A stretch of 64,000 bases of DNA, from the NCBI RefSeq assembly GCF_029835735.1, contig NZ_JAOEAL010000001.1, forward strand, positions 1,240,001 through 1,304,000, given 5' to 3'. Below the pieces are notes generated by a model. The model did no database searches and was not told the origin of the DNA. It saw only the letters and a program-made list of their open reading frames with translations. The stretch is from Shewanella sp. GD04112. GTDB lineage: Bacteria > Pseudomonadota > Gammaproteobacteria > Enterobacterales > Shewanellaceae. Shown one piece after another: positions 16,165 to 24,861 of the stretch. Positions within the stretch are counted from its first letter, which is position 1. Every line of letters begins with the position of its first letter. The translations under genes were made by a program, and so were the position numbers.

Positions 16165-16197
16165 TCTCAAGATTAATTTCGATAGCGGCTTTAAAAG

Positions 16198-16227
16198 CAT
16201 AAACCCCAGAGTTTGCTGGGGTTTATG
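16198..16227. terminator. Terminator between osmC-like and tetR genes
   Basis: A 12-bp perfect stem (CATAAACCCCAG 16198-16209, CTGGGGTTTATG 16216-16227) has a 6-nt loop. It lies between two converging genes; the U-tract is weak on the plus strand. Confidence 0.7.
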
Positions 16228-16253
16228 TCAATGGCTATCAGCTAGTCGCACTA

Positions 16254-16874
16254 TCACGCATTATTTTTCGGAAAGTTGGCTAACACTAGCTCGGCGACTT
16301 TGCGTAATTCTCCGGGGCATATGCCATTGGTGGCTTGCACTGCCATGCCTTGCAGCACTGTGCCTATATATCGAGACAGCAGCAGCGGATCGGCATCTGC
16401 GGGTAAATCGCCTTCATCCTTTGCCCGTTGCAGACGTTGGCATAGTGCCTGTTCTCCGTCACGGCGGCGGGTAATCAAGGTATCTTTGATCGCTTGTCCG
16501 GCTTCGCTACAGGCGAGGGCGCCTTGAACAATTAAGCAGCCTTGGGGATGACTCTCATCCACTAAAGATGATGCTGCGCCATAGAGCATGGCCTCAACCA
16601 CTTGATAGGCGGTTTCTTTTTCAAGCGAAGGATAGAAAAATGCACAGGGGCGCTGCTCGTATAACTCGATCGCTTTCAGAAAAAGCTGCTCTTTATTACC
16701 AAAGGCGGCATATAGGCTGGGTTTGTTGATGCCCATGGCCTGAGTCAGATCGGTTAACGATGTACCTTCAAAACCTTTTTGCCAGAAGACTTCCAAGGCT
16801 TTGGCCAATGCATCGTCGGCGTCGAAGGCTCGTGGGCGACCTACGCAGGGCGTCTGGGTGACGGTTGACATCAT
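16254..16874 (-). CDS. TetR/AcrR-family repressor of the adjacent RND pump
   Basis: The N-terminal TetR helix-turn-helix covers residues ~18-65 (GTSLTDLTQAMGINKPSLYAAFGNKEQLF split as one domain), followed by a helical ligand domain of the C-terminal TetR type. The GVGRPRAF-like start (CVGRPRAFD) is the usual sign of this subgroup. I chose ATG 16874 (MMSTVTQ) because GAGGAG lies 4 bases upstream; the protein is then 206 residues. It is divergent from the MFP-RND genes and three palindromes fitting a TetR operator flank their promoter, so it very likely represses the pump; the inducer is unknown. Confidence 0.88.
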   Translation of the reverse strand: MMSTVTQTPCVGRPRAFDADDALAKALEVFWQKGFEGTSLTDLTQAMGINKPSLYAAFGNKEQLFLKAIELYEQRPCAFFYPSLEKETAYQVVEAMLYGAASSLVDESHPQGCLIVQGALACSEAGQAIKDTLITRRRDGEQALCQRLQRAKDEGDLPADADPLLLSRYIGTVLQGMAVQATNGICPGELRKVAELVLANFPKNNA

Positions 16875-17017
16875 TAGGCTCCTCAATTCTCAATTGCCCC
16901 TAGGATAGACATGGGTTTAGTTCATGTCCAGCCACTCTTGCCTGCTGTCTGCGGGTTAGGTGAGTAACTCACCAAAATATACGTCCATTCAAGCCCACAT
17001 AGCACGTTCGCTGTGGC

Positions 17018-17300
17018 TAGGGCGTGTTGACGTTTCAGGGTTATTTTTGCAGCAATTTGGCTGGCTTTTATGCAAGGCAAAGTCCGTGCTGTGTAGTTAT
17101 TCTACATAAACGGACGATAACGCAGCAGAAACGCCAGCCAAATGCTGCCCGAAGGGTTCGTCTGGCAAGCCCTTGCTCTTACTTTCTGTCATAAGAGCCG
17201 CTCGTCATTTGAGTAGAATAACTACACATCATTCCTCGTTTCGCGAGCACGTGCTTGCCAGAACGAACAAAATCTAATCTCGAAACGTCAACACGCCCTA
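17018..17300. mobile_element. MITE-like element with 19-bp perfect inverted ends and TA at both ends
   Basis: TAGGGCGTGTTGACGTTTC (17018-17036) is repeated exactly in inverse at 17282-17300. If the outermost TA is a target duplication, the terminal repeat is 17 bp, as in IS630/Tc1-type elements. Internally there are nested inverted pairs: CAGCAATTTGGCTGGC with GCCAGCCAAATGCTG; GTGTAGTTATTCTAC with GTAGAATAACTACAC; and GTTCGTCTGGCAAGC with a near-complement. There is no transposase ORF, so it is non-autonomous. It lies in the tetR-RND gap. The flanks 16875-17017 and 17301-17349 show no gene. Confidence 0.75.
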
Positions 17301-17349
17301 ATTACCTCAAAGGCTTAACTGCATGGTTTCAAGCTGGCACAAAATTAAA

Positions 17350-17361
17350 TACCTGTCGGTA
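17350..17361. promoter_or_regulatory. TetR operator-like palindrome 1
   Basis: TACCTGTCGGTA fits the palindrome TACC-N4-GGTA and lies just upstream of the -35 box of the RND operon. It is one of three copies spaced at 48 and 24 bp. Confidence 0.6.
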
Positions 17362-17370
17362 CAAAATAAG

Positions 17371-17398
17371 TTGACAGGATCATTTTACACTATATATT
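17371..17398 (+). promoter_or_regulatory. Sigma-70-type promoter of the TetR-controlled RND operon
   Basis: TTGACA (17371-17376) and TATATT (17393-17398) are separated by 16 bp, a near-consensus promoter. Operator-like palindromes lie on both sides, so repressor bound to them would cover it. It would give a leader of about 105 nt before the MFP start. Confidence 0.65.
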
Positions 17399-17409
17399 AC
17401 CGCTCAGTA
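17398..17409. promoter_or_regulatory. TetR operator-like palindrome 2 (weaker)
   Basis: TACCGCTCAGTA matches TACC-N4-(G/A)GTA with one departure from the palindrome. It directly follows the -10 box, over the likely transcription start. Confidence 0.5.
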
Positions 17410-17421
17410 CATAATATTTTT

Positions 17422-17433
17422 TACCAGTCGGTA
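17422..17433. promoter_or_regulatory. TetR operator-like palindrome 3
   Basis: TACCAGTCGGTA fits TACC-N4-GGTA and lies about 25 bp downstream of the -10 box, in the leader of the RND operon. Confidence 0.6.
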
Positions 17434-17511
17434 TTTATTGGTGTTGACCGAGTGTCCATCACTGATGTCTGTCTTAAACGAGATAAATGCCTGCCACATG
17501 AGGATTGTAAA

Positions 17512-18750
17512 ATGAAAAGTAACCCATCTTTACGGATATTGATGTTGACTGCCGTGGCGGCGTTTGTCCTTTCGGCCTGTGGTGAACCAGCTGCACAGCA
17601 AAGCCCAGCTCAAGGTGCTCCTAAGGTCGATGTTGCGCAGGTATTGCATGAGCGCGTTACCGAGTGGGATGAATTTACCGGCCGTTTGCAGGCGCCAGAA
17701 AGTGTGACCTTAGTGCCACGCGTGTCTGGTTATATCGCGTCGGTAAACTTTAAAGAAGGCGCTTTAGTGAAAAAAGGCGATGTGCTATTCCGTATCGATG
17801 CGAGTGTGTTCGAAGCGGAAGTGGCCCGGTTAAAAGCAGATCTTGCTAGCGCGCTTTCTGCTGAGCAACTGGCCACTAACGACTTAGAACGTGCCCGCAA
17901 ACTCTTTGCCCAAAAGGCGGTATCTGCAGAATTACTCGATACCCGCGAGTCTAACAAACGCCAAACCACGGCGGCCGTGGCTTCTGTGAAAGCGGCGCTG
18001 CTGCGCGCCGAGCTGGACTTAGATTACACCCAAGTGCGCGCGCCGATTGATGGCCGTGCCTCCTACGCCAATGTCACCGCGGGTAACTATGTGTCTGCGG
18101 GGCAGAGTGTGTTAACCAGCTTAGTGTCGACCGCCAGCATGTATGCCTACTTCGATGTGGATGAGCAAACCTATCTGAAATACGTCAAGTTAACCGCCGA
18201 GAAAAAGCGTAAAGACCCTCGTGCTGGAGACAATCCCGTGTATATGGCGCTGGCCAACGAGCGCGAATATCAACACATAGGCCTAGTGGATTTTGTCGAT
18301 AACTCGATGGACAGACAGACGGGCACTATTCGAGTACGTGCCACGTTTAGCAATGAAGACAACAGCTTGCTCCCAGGTTTGTTCGCAAGATTACGTACCG
18401 CCGGTAGCGGCGCCTACGACGGCATCTTAATCGACGATAAAGCCGTAGGCACGGATCTGAACAACAAGTTCGTCTTAGTGGTGGCAAACGATGGCACTGT
18501 GGAGTATCGCGGCGTCACCCTAGGTGAAAAAGTTCAAGGTTTACGCATTGTTAAGCAAGGTTTAGCGGCAAACGACAAGATCGTTGTCAATGGCATGCAA
18601 AGGGTTCGTCCTAAGATGCAAATTGAGCCACACCTAGTCGATATGGCCGATAGCGAGCAGCTAGATGCGCTTCGTCAAGCTCAATTACTGCTTGATAAAC
18701 ATCAAGAAAATATCACCACCCCAGACGTTGAAGTAGCGAGCCGCGGTTAA
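17512..18750 (+). CDS. RND efflux periplasmic adaptor (AcrA/MexA type lipoprotein)
   Basis: This is the membrane-fusion protein of a tripartite drug pump. From ATG 17512 (GAGGA upstream) it is 412 residues: a lipoprotein signal with the lipobox LSAC (Cys23), a barrel-sandwich/lipoyl region (SVTLVPRVSGYIASVNF), a helical hairpin and a C-terminal beta-barrel part ending near VRPKMQIEPHL. The same frame is open upstream to 17323, but that part overlaps the promoter and operators and has no signal-like start. It is 13 bp ahead of the RND gene. No outer-membrane factor is encoded here, so a TolC-type protein elsewhere must complete the pump. Confidence 0.92.
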   Translation: MKSNPSLRILMLTAVAAFVLSACGEPAAQQSPAQGAPKVDVAQVLHERVTEWDEFTGRLQAPESVTLVPRVSGYIASVNFKEGALVKKGDVLFRIDASVFEAEVARLKADLASALSAEQLATNDLERARKLFAQKAVSAELLDTRESNKRQTTAAVASVKAALLRAELDLDYTQVRAPIDGRASYANVTAGNYVSAGQSVLTSLVSTASMYAYFDVDEQTYLKYVKLTAEKKRKDPRAGDNPVYMALANEREYQHIGLVDFVDNSMDRQTGTIRVRATFSNEDNSLLPGLFARLRTAGSGAYDGILIDDKAVGTDLNNKFVLVVANDGTVEYRGVTLGEKVQGLRIVKQGLAANDKIVVNGMQRVRPKMQIEPHLVDMADSEQLDALRQAQLLLDKHQENITTPDVEVASRG

Positions 18751-18763
18751 GGAATCCAACAGA

Positions 18764-21700
18764 ATGTTGTCGCAGTTTTTTATTAAAAGACCGATATTTG
18801 CAGCCGTTCTCTCGCTGCTATTTTTTATCACAGGGGCGATTGCCGTCTGGCAATTACCAATTACCGAATACCCTGAAGTGGTGCCACCGACAGTCGTGGT
18901 GACCGCCAACTACCCTGGCGCGAACCCTAAAGTTATTGCCGAGACGGTTGCCTCGCCCTTAGAGCAGGAAATCAACGGCGTCGAAGACATGCTGTATATG
19001 TCATCGCAGGCGACATCCGATGGACGCATGACCTTGACCATCACCTTTGCCATTGGCACCGATGTGGACAGGGCGCAAACCCAAGTGCAGAGCCGGGTTG
19101 ACCGTGCTATGCCACGTTTGCCGCAGGAGGTTCAACGCCTCGGGATTGTGACCGAAAAGTCCTCGCCCGACTTAACCATGGTGGTGCATTTACTGTCGCC
19201 GGATAACCGTTATGACATGCTGTATTTGTCTAACTACGCGGCGCTCAACGTAAAAGATGAATTAGCACGTATCAAAGGCGTGGGCGCGGTGCGTTTATTC
19301 GGTGCGGGCGAATATAGTCTGCGGATCTGGCTTGACCCGAATAAGGTCTCGGCGCTTGGCATGTCGCCAGCTGAAATTATTGCCGCCGTACGTGAGCAAA
19401 ACCAACAAGCGGCAGCGGGCAGTTTAGGGGCGCAGCCTAGTGGTAATGCCGACTTCCAACTCTTGATTAACGTTAAGGGGCGTCTGACTGAACTGTCAGA
19501 ATTCGAAGACATTATTATCAAGGTCGGCCAAAACGGTGAGGTGATCCGTCTTAAGGATGTGGCGCGTGTCGAACTCGGTGCAACTAGCTATGCGCTGCGT
19601 TCATTGCTGGATAACAAGGATGCGGTCGCGATTCCAGTGTTCCAAGCATCGGGCTCGAATGCGATTCAAATCTCCGACGATGTGCGCGCCGAAATGGCAA
19701 GACTGGCGAAGTCTTTCCCAGAAGGGCTGCAATACGAGATTGTGTACGATCCGACCGTGTTTGTGCGTGGTTCTATCCATGCGGTAGTGAAAACCCTGCT
19801 CGAAGCCGTGCTCTTAGTGGTACTCGTGGTGGTGCTGTTTCTGCAGACTTGGCGCGCCTCGATTATTCCGCTTGTGGCCGTGCCTGTGTCTTTGGTGGGT
19901 ACCTTCGCCTTTATGCACTTGATGGGTTTCTCGCTGAATGCGCTGTCGCTGTTTGGTCTGGTGCTGGCCATCGGGATTGTGGTCGACGATGCCATCGTGG
20001 TGGTAGAAAACGTGGAGCGAAATATCGCTTCGGGTTTAAGCCCTATTGCCGCAACACAAAAAGCCATGAAGGAAGTGACTGGGCCGATTGTGGCAACCAC
20101 CTTAGTGTTGGCCGCGGTGTTTATTCCGACCGCCTTTATGAGCGGATTAACGGGGCAGTTTTATAAGCAGTTTGCACTGACTATTACGATTTCGACCTTT
20201 ATTTCGGCCATTAACTCGCTCACCTTGAGCCCAGCGTTATCGGCGTTGTTACTCAAGGGGCATGATGCGCCTAAGGATGCGCTCACTCGGTTAATGGATA
20301 AGCTGTTTGGTGGCTGGTTATTTACACCCTTTAACCGCTTATTCAACCGTGCCTCAGAAGGTTATGGCTATTTAGTACGTAAGGTGATCCGTTTTGGCGG
20401 CATCATCGGACTAGTGTATCTGGGCATGGTTGCGCTTACGGGCGTGCAATTTGTGAATACCCCAACGGGTTATGTGCCTGGTCAGGATAAGCAGTATTTA
20501 GTGGCATTTGCCCAATTACCGGATGCGGCCTCACTCGAGCGTACCGATGCGGTGATCAAGAAAATGTCCGATATCGCCTTGAATCACCCCGGTGTGGCGC
20601 ACTCTATTGCCTTCCCCGGTCTGAGTATCAACGGTTTTACCAATAGTCCTAACTCGGGCGTGGTGTTTGTTGCCCTAGATGATTTTGAGTTACGTAAGCG
20701 TCCTGAACTGTCGGCGAATGCGATTGCCGGCCAATTAAATCAGCAGTTTGCTGGTATTCAGGATGCGTTTATTGCCATCTTCCCGCCGCCACCTGTGCAA
20801 GGCCTCGGCACTATTGGAGGGTTCCGTCTGCAAATTCAAGACAGAGCCAACCTTGGTTATGAGGCCTTGTATCAGGTGACCCAACAAGTGATGTACAAGG
20901 CGTGGGCCGATCCACAATTAGCGGGGATTTTCTCCAGCTATCAAGTGAACGTGCCACAACTTGAACTGGATATCGATCGAACTAAAGCGAAACAGCAGGC
21001 AGTGTCGCTCGATCAAATTTTCCAGACATTACAAACCTATATGGGCTCGACCTATGTCAACGACTTCAATCGTTTCGGTCGAACCTATCAGGTGAATATG
21101 CAGGCCGACGAAGCATTCCGTCAAAGCCCGCAGCAGATCAGTCAGCTAAAAGTGCCTAATGTGAATGGCGATATGATCCCACTCGGCTCCTTTATCAATG
21201 TGAGCCAGAGCGCGGGACCCGATCGTGTGATGCACTATAACGGTTTCACCACGGCTGAGATTAACGGTGGCCCAGCACCCGGTGTGAGTTCGGGCCAAGC
21301 GCAGGCGGCGATTGAGAAAATCCTCGCCGAGACTTTGCCGATAGGCATGACCTACGAGTGGACTGAGCTGACCTATCAGCAGATCCTCGCCGGTAACACA
21401 GGCTTGTTAGTGTTCCCTCTGGTGATCCTGCTGGTGTTTATGGTGCTAGCGGCGCAGTACGAGAGTTTGAGTTTGCCATTGGCGATTATCTTAATCATTC
21501 CAATGACCTTGCTTTCGGCGCTCAGTGGTGTGCTTATTTATGGCGGTGATAATAATATTTTCACCCAGATTGGTCTTATCGTCCTCGTGGGCTTAGCGAC
21601 CAAGAACGCGATTCTGATTGTCGAATTTGCCAAGGAAAAACAAGACCATGGTATGGAAGTCATGGAGTCGATTCTCGAGGCGGCGCGCTTACGTTTACGC

Positions 21701-21913
21701 CCCATCTTGATGACCTCTATCGCCTTTATCATGGGGGTGGTGCCCATGGTGTTCTCAACCGGAGCGGGCGCTGAAATGCGTCAAGCCATGGGCGTCGCGG
21801 TATTTGCCGGTATGATAGGGGTGACACTGTTTGGCTTAATCCTGACGCCGCTATTTTACTATGCCCTCGCTAAACGCGGTCGTCGCAAAGTGGAAGCATT
21901 AACGGCGCAATAG
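18764..21913 (+). CDS. RND multidrug efflux transporter, HAE1 type (AcrB/MexB-like)
   Basis: This is a proton-driven inner-membrane pump of 1049 residues, the normal size. It starts with MLSQFFIKRPIFAAVLS, has two duplicated halves of a membrane helix plus a large periplasmic loop and a six-helix bundle, and carries GIVVDDAIVVVENVERN in the fourth helix region with the paired Asp residues needed for proton relay. The second half has the matching GLATKNAILIVEFAKE. It follows the MFP gene by 13 bp, under TetR control, and is ended by a terminator at 21941-21966. Substrates cannot be told from the sequence. Confidence 0.93.
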   Translation: MLSQFFIKRPIFAAVLSLLFFITGAIAVWQLPITEYPEVVPPTVVVTANYPGANPKVIAETVASPLEQEINGVEDMLYMSSQATSDGRMTLTITFAIGTDVDRAQTQVQSRVDRAMPRLPQEVQRLGIVTEKSSPDLTMVVHLLSPDNRYDMLYLSNYAALNVKDELARIKGVGAVRLFGAGEYSLRIWLDPNKVSALGMSPAEIIAAVREQNQQAAAGSLGAQPSGNADFQLLINVKGRLTELSEFEDIIIKVGQNGEVIRLKDVARVELGATSYALRSLLDNKDAVAIPVFQASGSNAIQISDDVRAEMARLAKSFPEGLQYEIVYDPTVFVRGSIHAVVKTLLEAVLLVVLVVVLFLQTWRASIIPLVAVPVSLVGTFAFMHLMGFSLNALSLFGLVLAIGIVVDDAIVVVENVERNIASGLSPIAATQKAMKEVTGPIVATTLVLAAVFIPTAFMSGLTGQFYKQFALTITISTFISAINSLTLSPALSALLLKGHDAPKDALTRLMDKLFGGWLFTPFNRLFNRASEGYGYLVRKVIRFGGIIGLVYLGMVALTGVQFVNTPTGYVPGQDKQYLVAFAQLPDAASLERTDAVIKKMSDIALNHPGVAHSIAFPGLSINGFTNSPNSGVVFVALDDFELRKRPELSANAIAGQLNQQFAGIQDAFIAIFPPPPVQGLGTIGGFRLQIQDRANLGYEALYQVTQQVMYKAWADPQLAGIFSSYQVNVPQLELDIDRTKAKQQAVSLDQIFQTLQTYMGSTYVNDFNRFGRTYQVNMQADEAFRQSPQQISQLKVPNVNGDMIPLGSFINVSQSAGPDRVMHYNGFTTAEINGGPAPGVSSGQAQAAIEKILAETLPIGMTYEWTELTYQQILAGNTGLLVFPLVILLVFMVLAAQYESLSLPLAIILIIPMTLLSALSGVLIYGGDNNIFTQIGLIVLVGLATKNAILIVEFAKEKQDHGMEVMESILEAARLRLRPILMTSIAFIMGVVPMVFSTGAGAEMRQAMGVAVFAGMIGVTLFGLILTPLFYYALAKRGRRKVEALTAQ

Positions 21914-21940
21914 TTCATTCTGTTCAATCTGTTATCTCTT

Positions 21941-21966
21941 AAAAGACCTGCATTTGCAGGTCTTTT
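21941..21966 (+). terminator. Terminator of the TetR-controlled RND operon
   Basis: An 11-bp perfect stem (AAAAGACCTGC 21941-21951 with GCAGGTCTTTT 21956-21966) has a 4-nt loop and is followed by more T's. Confidence 0.85.
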
Positions 21967-22035
21967 TTTATTTTCGCGGGTAAATATCGACGGAGTAACT
22001 ATAGTTAGATCAGTGCGTTAAATTAGGAAAATGCG

Positions 22036-23304
22036 ATGAATGCTTTTCAGCCCCAGGAAATCAGCATCAAAATTGATGTGCGGCATGCGCTGTTAGCCGT
22101 GGCAACGGCATTGGATTTTGTTGGTGTGGATGATTTACACCACGGTCATAGAGTGGCCTATATGGCCTACGAATGCGCCAATGTGCTGGGCTGGCCCGAT
22201 GAAAAGAAGCAGTTTGCCTATTTTGCGGGGCTTATCCATGACTGTGGCGTATCTTCCTCTGAGGAGCATTTACGCCTGCTCAAATTAATGCAGCCAGAAG
22301 ATGCCACTTCCCACAGCCGCCGTGGGTATGAGGCATTAATGAAGTGTCCTATCTTAGATGTCTTTGCCCTCACAGTGCTTTATCACCATACACCTTGGCT
22401 AGAGTTGCAAACCACGGCAATCTCAGAGTTTGATCGTGACCTTGCTGCATTGGTGTTTCTGGCCGATCGGACCGATTTTCTGCGGGCACGCTATACCCAT
22501 GGCTGTCATCAAGAGCTAATCACCCTCCATGAGGGGTTAGTTGCGGATAATTTGCTAGCCCACAGTGGCGTGTTGTTTGAGCCTAATATGGTGGCGGCCA
22601 TGTGCCAATTAGTCAGTAAAGACGGTTTTTGGTACAACATGGAGGCTGCCCATATTGAGCAAATGGCCCTCGAGTTTGAAGCGAATCAACTATACGACAA
22701 ACAGCTGGATCTCGAAGGCGTTAAGCAGATATCAAGATTTCTGGCGCGGATTGTCGATGCCAAAAGTCCCTTTACTTTTCATCATTCGGACAAGGTCGCA
22801 CTGCTGGCAAAACTGGTCGCTAAGGATTGTGGCATATCGGATACCGATGCCGAGTTATTGTATGTGGCCGGGCTATTACACGATGTTGGTAAGCTCAAAA
22901 CCCCCGATTTATTACTCCATAAGGAAGGCAAGCTGACTAGGGCGGAATACTCGATTATGAAGCGCCACACCGTCGATACCGACCACACCTTAAAGAGCTT
23001 TTTTCCTAAGTCTGTGATTGGTGAGTGGGCCTCAAACCACCATGAGCGTCTCGATGGGTCGGGTTACCCCTTTAGAAAAGGACCAGAACAATTAGATTTA
23101 CCTTCGCGTATCCTTGCACTCGTCGATGTATTTCAAGCCTTAACCCAAAAGCGGCCTTATCGAGGTTCAATGTCCTTAAGTGAGGTGCTGGAGATTATGT
23201 TGCCTATGGTTCAACAAGGTAAGTTGGACTCGAACGTTTATGATGTGTTGCTAGCCGATGCCGATAATTTTTACCAACTCTCGACACAAGAGTATGAGGC
23301 TTAG
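22036..23304 (+). CDS. Double-HD protein with C-terminal HD-GYP phosphodiesterase domain
   Basis: This 422-residue protein has no membrane segment. The first half is an HD-type domain (HHGHRV near residue 34, LIHDCG near 68, later FLADRTDF). The second half is a clear HD-GYP domain (about 230-420): FHHSDK, LLHDVGK, HHERLDGSGYP and ILALVDVFQALTQKRPYR. HD-GYP domains hydrolyse c-di-GMP with a di- or tri-metal centre, and all of the usual metal ligands appear present. Two HD halves in one chain without a receiver domain are less common than the RpfG form. The signal that controls it is not evident. It stands alone between two terminator-bounded units. Confidence 0.88.
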   Translation: MNAFQPQEISIKIDVRHALLAVATALDFVGVDDLHHGHRVAYMAYECANVLGWPDEKKQFAYFAGLIHDCGVSSSEEHLRLLKLMQPEDATSHSRRGYEALMKCPILDVFALTVLYHHTPWLELQTTAISEFDRDLAALVFLADRTDFLRARYTHGCHQELITLHEGLVADNLLAHSGVLFEPNMVAAMCQLVSKDGFWYNMEAAHIEQMALEFEANQLYDKQLDLEGVKQISRFLARIVDAKSPFTFHHSDKVALLAKLVAKDCGISDTDAELLYVAGLLHDVGKLKTPDLLLHKEGKLTRAEYSIMKRHTVDTDHTLKSFFPKSVIGEWASNHHERLDGSGYPFRKGPEQLDLPSRILALVDVFQALTQKRPYRGSMSLSEVLEIMLPMVQQGKLDSNVYDVLLADADNFYQLSTQEYEA

Positions 23305-23324
23305 TGGCTCACTAGCGTAAAAGG

Positions 23325-23837
23325 TTAGAGCAGCAAATCGGGAGTGATTGGTGTAAACCTTGTGGCAGCATCCATCAAGGATTTGGCCGTGAGGGAGGGC
23401 ACGCCATACACCTCGGCCTCGATTGCGTATTTTTGCCTTATCTTATCGAGCAAGAGGGCAAAGTCCCCATCGCCAGACAGCAGTATTACAGTATCCACCT
23501 CGGGCGCCATTTCCAGTACATCTATGGTGATGCCCACATCCCAATCCCCCTTCGCCGAACCATCACTGCGCTGAATAAAGGGCTTGAGCTTTAGCTCAAA
23601 ACCAATATGTCTGAGCGCATCTTGAAACTTTAACTGGCCATCGTCGCCGCGATGAATGGCATAGGCAATGGCGCTGACAATCTCACCCTGCGCGCTTAAC
23701 TGTTGCCAGAGTTTGCGATAGTTAAACTGGCGCTGATAGGCCTCACGGCAGGTGTAGTAGATGTTTTGCACGTCGACAAATAGGGCGATTTTTTTCAAGG
23801 GATAAGTTATGGCTATCAGCTGGAAGACTGTTCGCAC
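23325..23837 (-). CDS. NYN-domain protein (LabA/DUF88 type), putative RNase
   Basis: This protein of up to 170 residues has the NYN (PIN-like) fold. The acidic residues expected of the active site are in IALFVDVQNIYY, KGDWDVGITIDVLE and VILLSGDGDFALLLDKIR. NYN proteins are predicted metal-dependent ribonucleases; LabA itself acts in cyanobacterial circadian output, which does not apply here. The start is uncertain: GTG at 23837 gives 170 residues, but the domain begins only at about residue 16, and a TTG there (MKKIALFVDVQ) is possible though it lacks a ribosome-binding site. It converges on the HD-GYP gene with 20 bp between them. Confidence 0.82.
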   Translation of the reverse strand: MRTVFQLIAITYPLKKIALFVDVQNIYYTCREAYQRQFNYRKLWQQLSAQGEIVSAIAYAIHRGDDGQLKFQDALRHIGFELKLKPFIQRSDGSAKGDWDVGITIDVLEMAPEVDTVILLSGDGDFALLLDKIRQKYAIEAEVYGVPSLTAKSLMDAATRFTPITPDLLL

Positions 23838-23950
23838 TATAGCACAGCAAGGCGGCTAATGGCGCGAGCAGGCAAAACGGCAATGGGTCTAATCGGGAGT
23901 TGCCGTGTGTCGTTGTGTTTAATGGATTTTTAGTTAGGTTAACAGATTGA

Positions 23951-24718
23951 TTATCTAAAGTATTGCGCCGGAGTGGTGCCGGTATATTGTTTAAAAAAGC
24001 TGATAAAGGCGCTGTCGCTGGAAAACTGTAAGTTAAATCCTACCTGCGCCACCGAGGCGCCCGCAGCTAATTGCTCAATAGCTGATAGTAAGCGCCATTG
24101 CTGCCGCCACGCCTGATAAGCCATGCCCGTTTCGTTGCTAAAGATACGGCTGATGGTGCGTTCGCTAGCGCCAATTTCAATGGCCATTTCCTGCAAGCTG
24201 GCGGGGATTTTTTGCTGTTGCTGCAATTGCTTAAGCCAGCTCTGTAGCCGTTTGTCCTTGGGCAGGGGTAAGCTTAAATTCTCTGCATCCGCATTGACTA
24301 ATTCTTCAATCAGCAGGGCAAAGGCATTGTGCTGGCTGTGTCTGGGTTTGTCCCAAGGCCAAAAGGACATAGTGTCGATTAACGCTTTGAGTAACGGATC
24401 CACATGGAAAATCGTGACGTTATCCGGCAAAGACGCCACGGTTTCAGGCTCAAAGTAGAGTGAACGATACGCCACAACATTGCGCATTGTGACTTGGTGG
24501 ATCACGCCTGCGGGCAGCCAAGCCGCACGGGTTGGCGGCAACACGACTTGAGTATCGGCTAAGTTAAACCGCATACATCCCGCCGATGAGTAGAGCAACT
24601 GAGCCTTGCTATGCTGATGTACGCCTGAGTCATGCTCGCCCATTTCGGCGGCAATGCCGATCACTAGGTTGTCTAAGGCATCGGGATTAAATTGCTGCTC
24701 GGGTTGAATAAAGGCCAT
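23951..24718 (-). CDS. AraC-family transcriptional regulator
   Basis: This 255-residue protein has an N-terminal cupin-like arm and ligand domain (HQHSKAQLLYSSAGCMRF and PPTRAAWLPAGVIHQV split around it) and a C-terminal double helix-turn-helix (about 165-255) ending FISFFKQYTGTTPAQYFR, typical of AraC-type DNA binding. It is divergent from an MFS transporter with a 143-bp shared promoter region, so it most likely controls that transporter. The effector is unknown. Confidence 0.87.
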   Translation of the reverse strand: MAFIQPEQQFNPDALDNLVIGIAAEMGEHDSGVHQHSKAQLLYSSAGCMRFNLADTQVVLPPTRAAWLPAGVIHQVTMRNVVAYRSLYFEPETVASLPDNVTIFHVDPLLKALIDTMSFWPWDKPRHSQHNAFALLIEELVNADAENLSLPLPKDKRLQSWLKQLQQQQKIPASLQEMAIEIGASERTISRIFSNETGMAYQAWRQQWRLLSAIEQLAAGASVAQVGFNLQFSSDSAFISFFKQYTGTTPAQYFR

Positions 24719-24861
24719 GCTGTCTTATTTTTGATGTTTTTTGTCTAAGTGTCGTTAATTGTTACTTAGGGATCCTATCTATACTGCGCCCTCTTTGACA
24801 AGTATGGAGCGCCGTTTTGGTTTATCGGTTAACCCTGAAAGCTAAAACGTAGATAAAAATC

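Noticed and set aside
17323..17511. N-terminal extension of the RND adaptor from 17323
   Set aside because: The extension overlaps the promoter and operator palindromes and would hide the lipoprotein signal; the ATG at 17512 has a ribosome-binding site and a proper lipobox.
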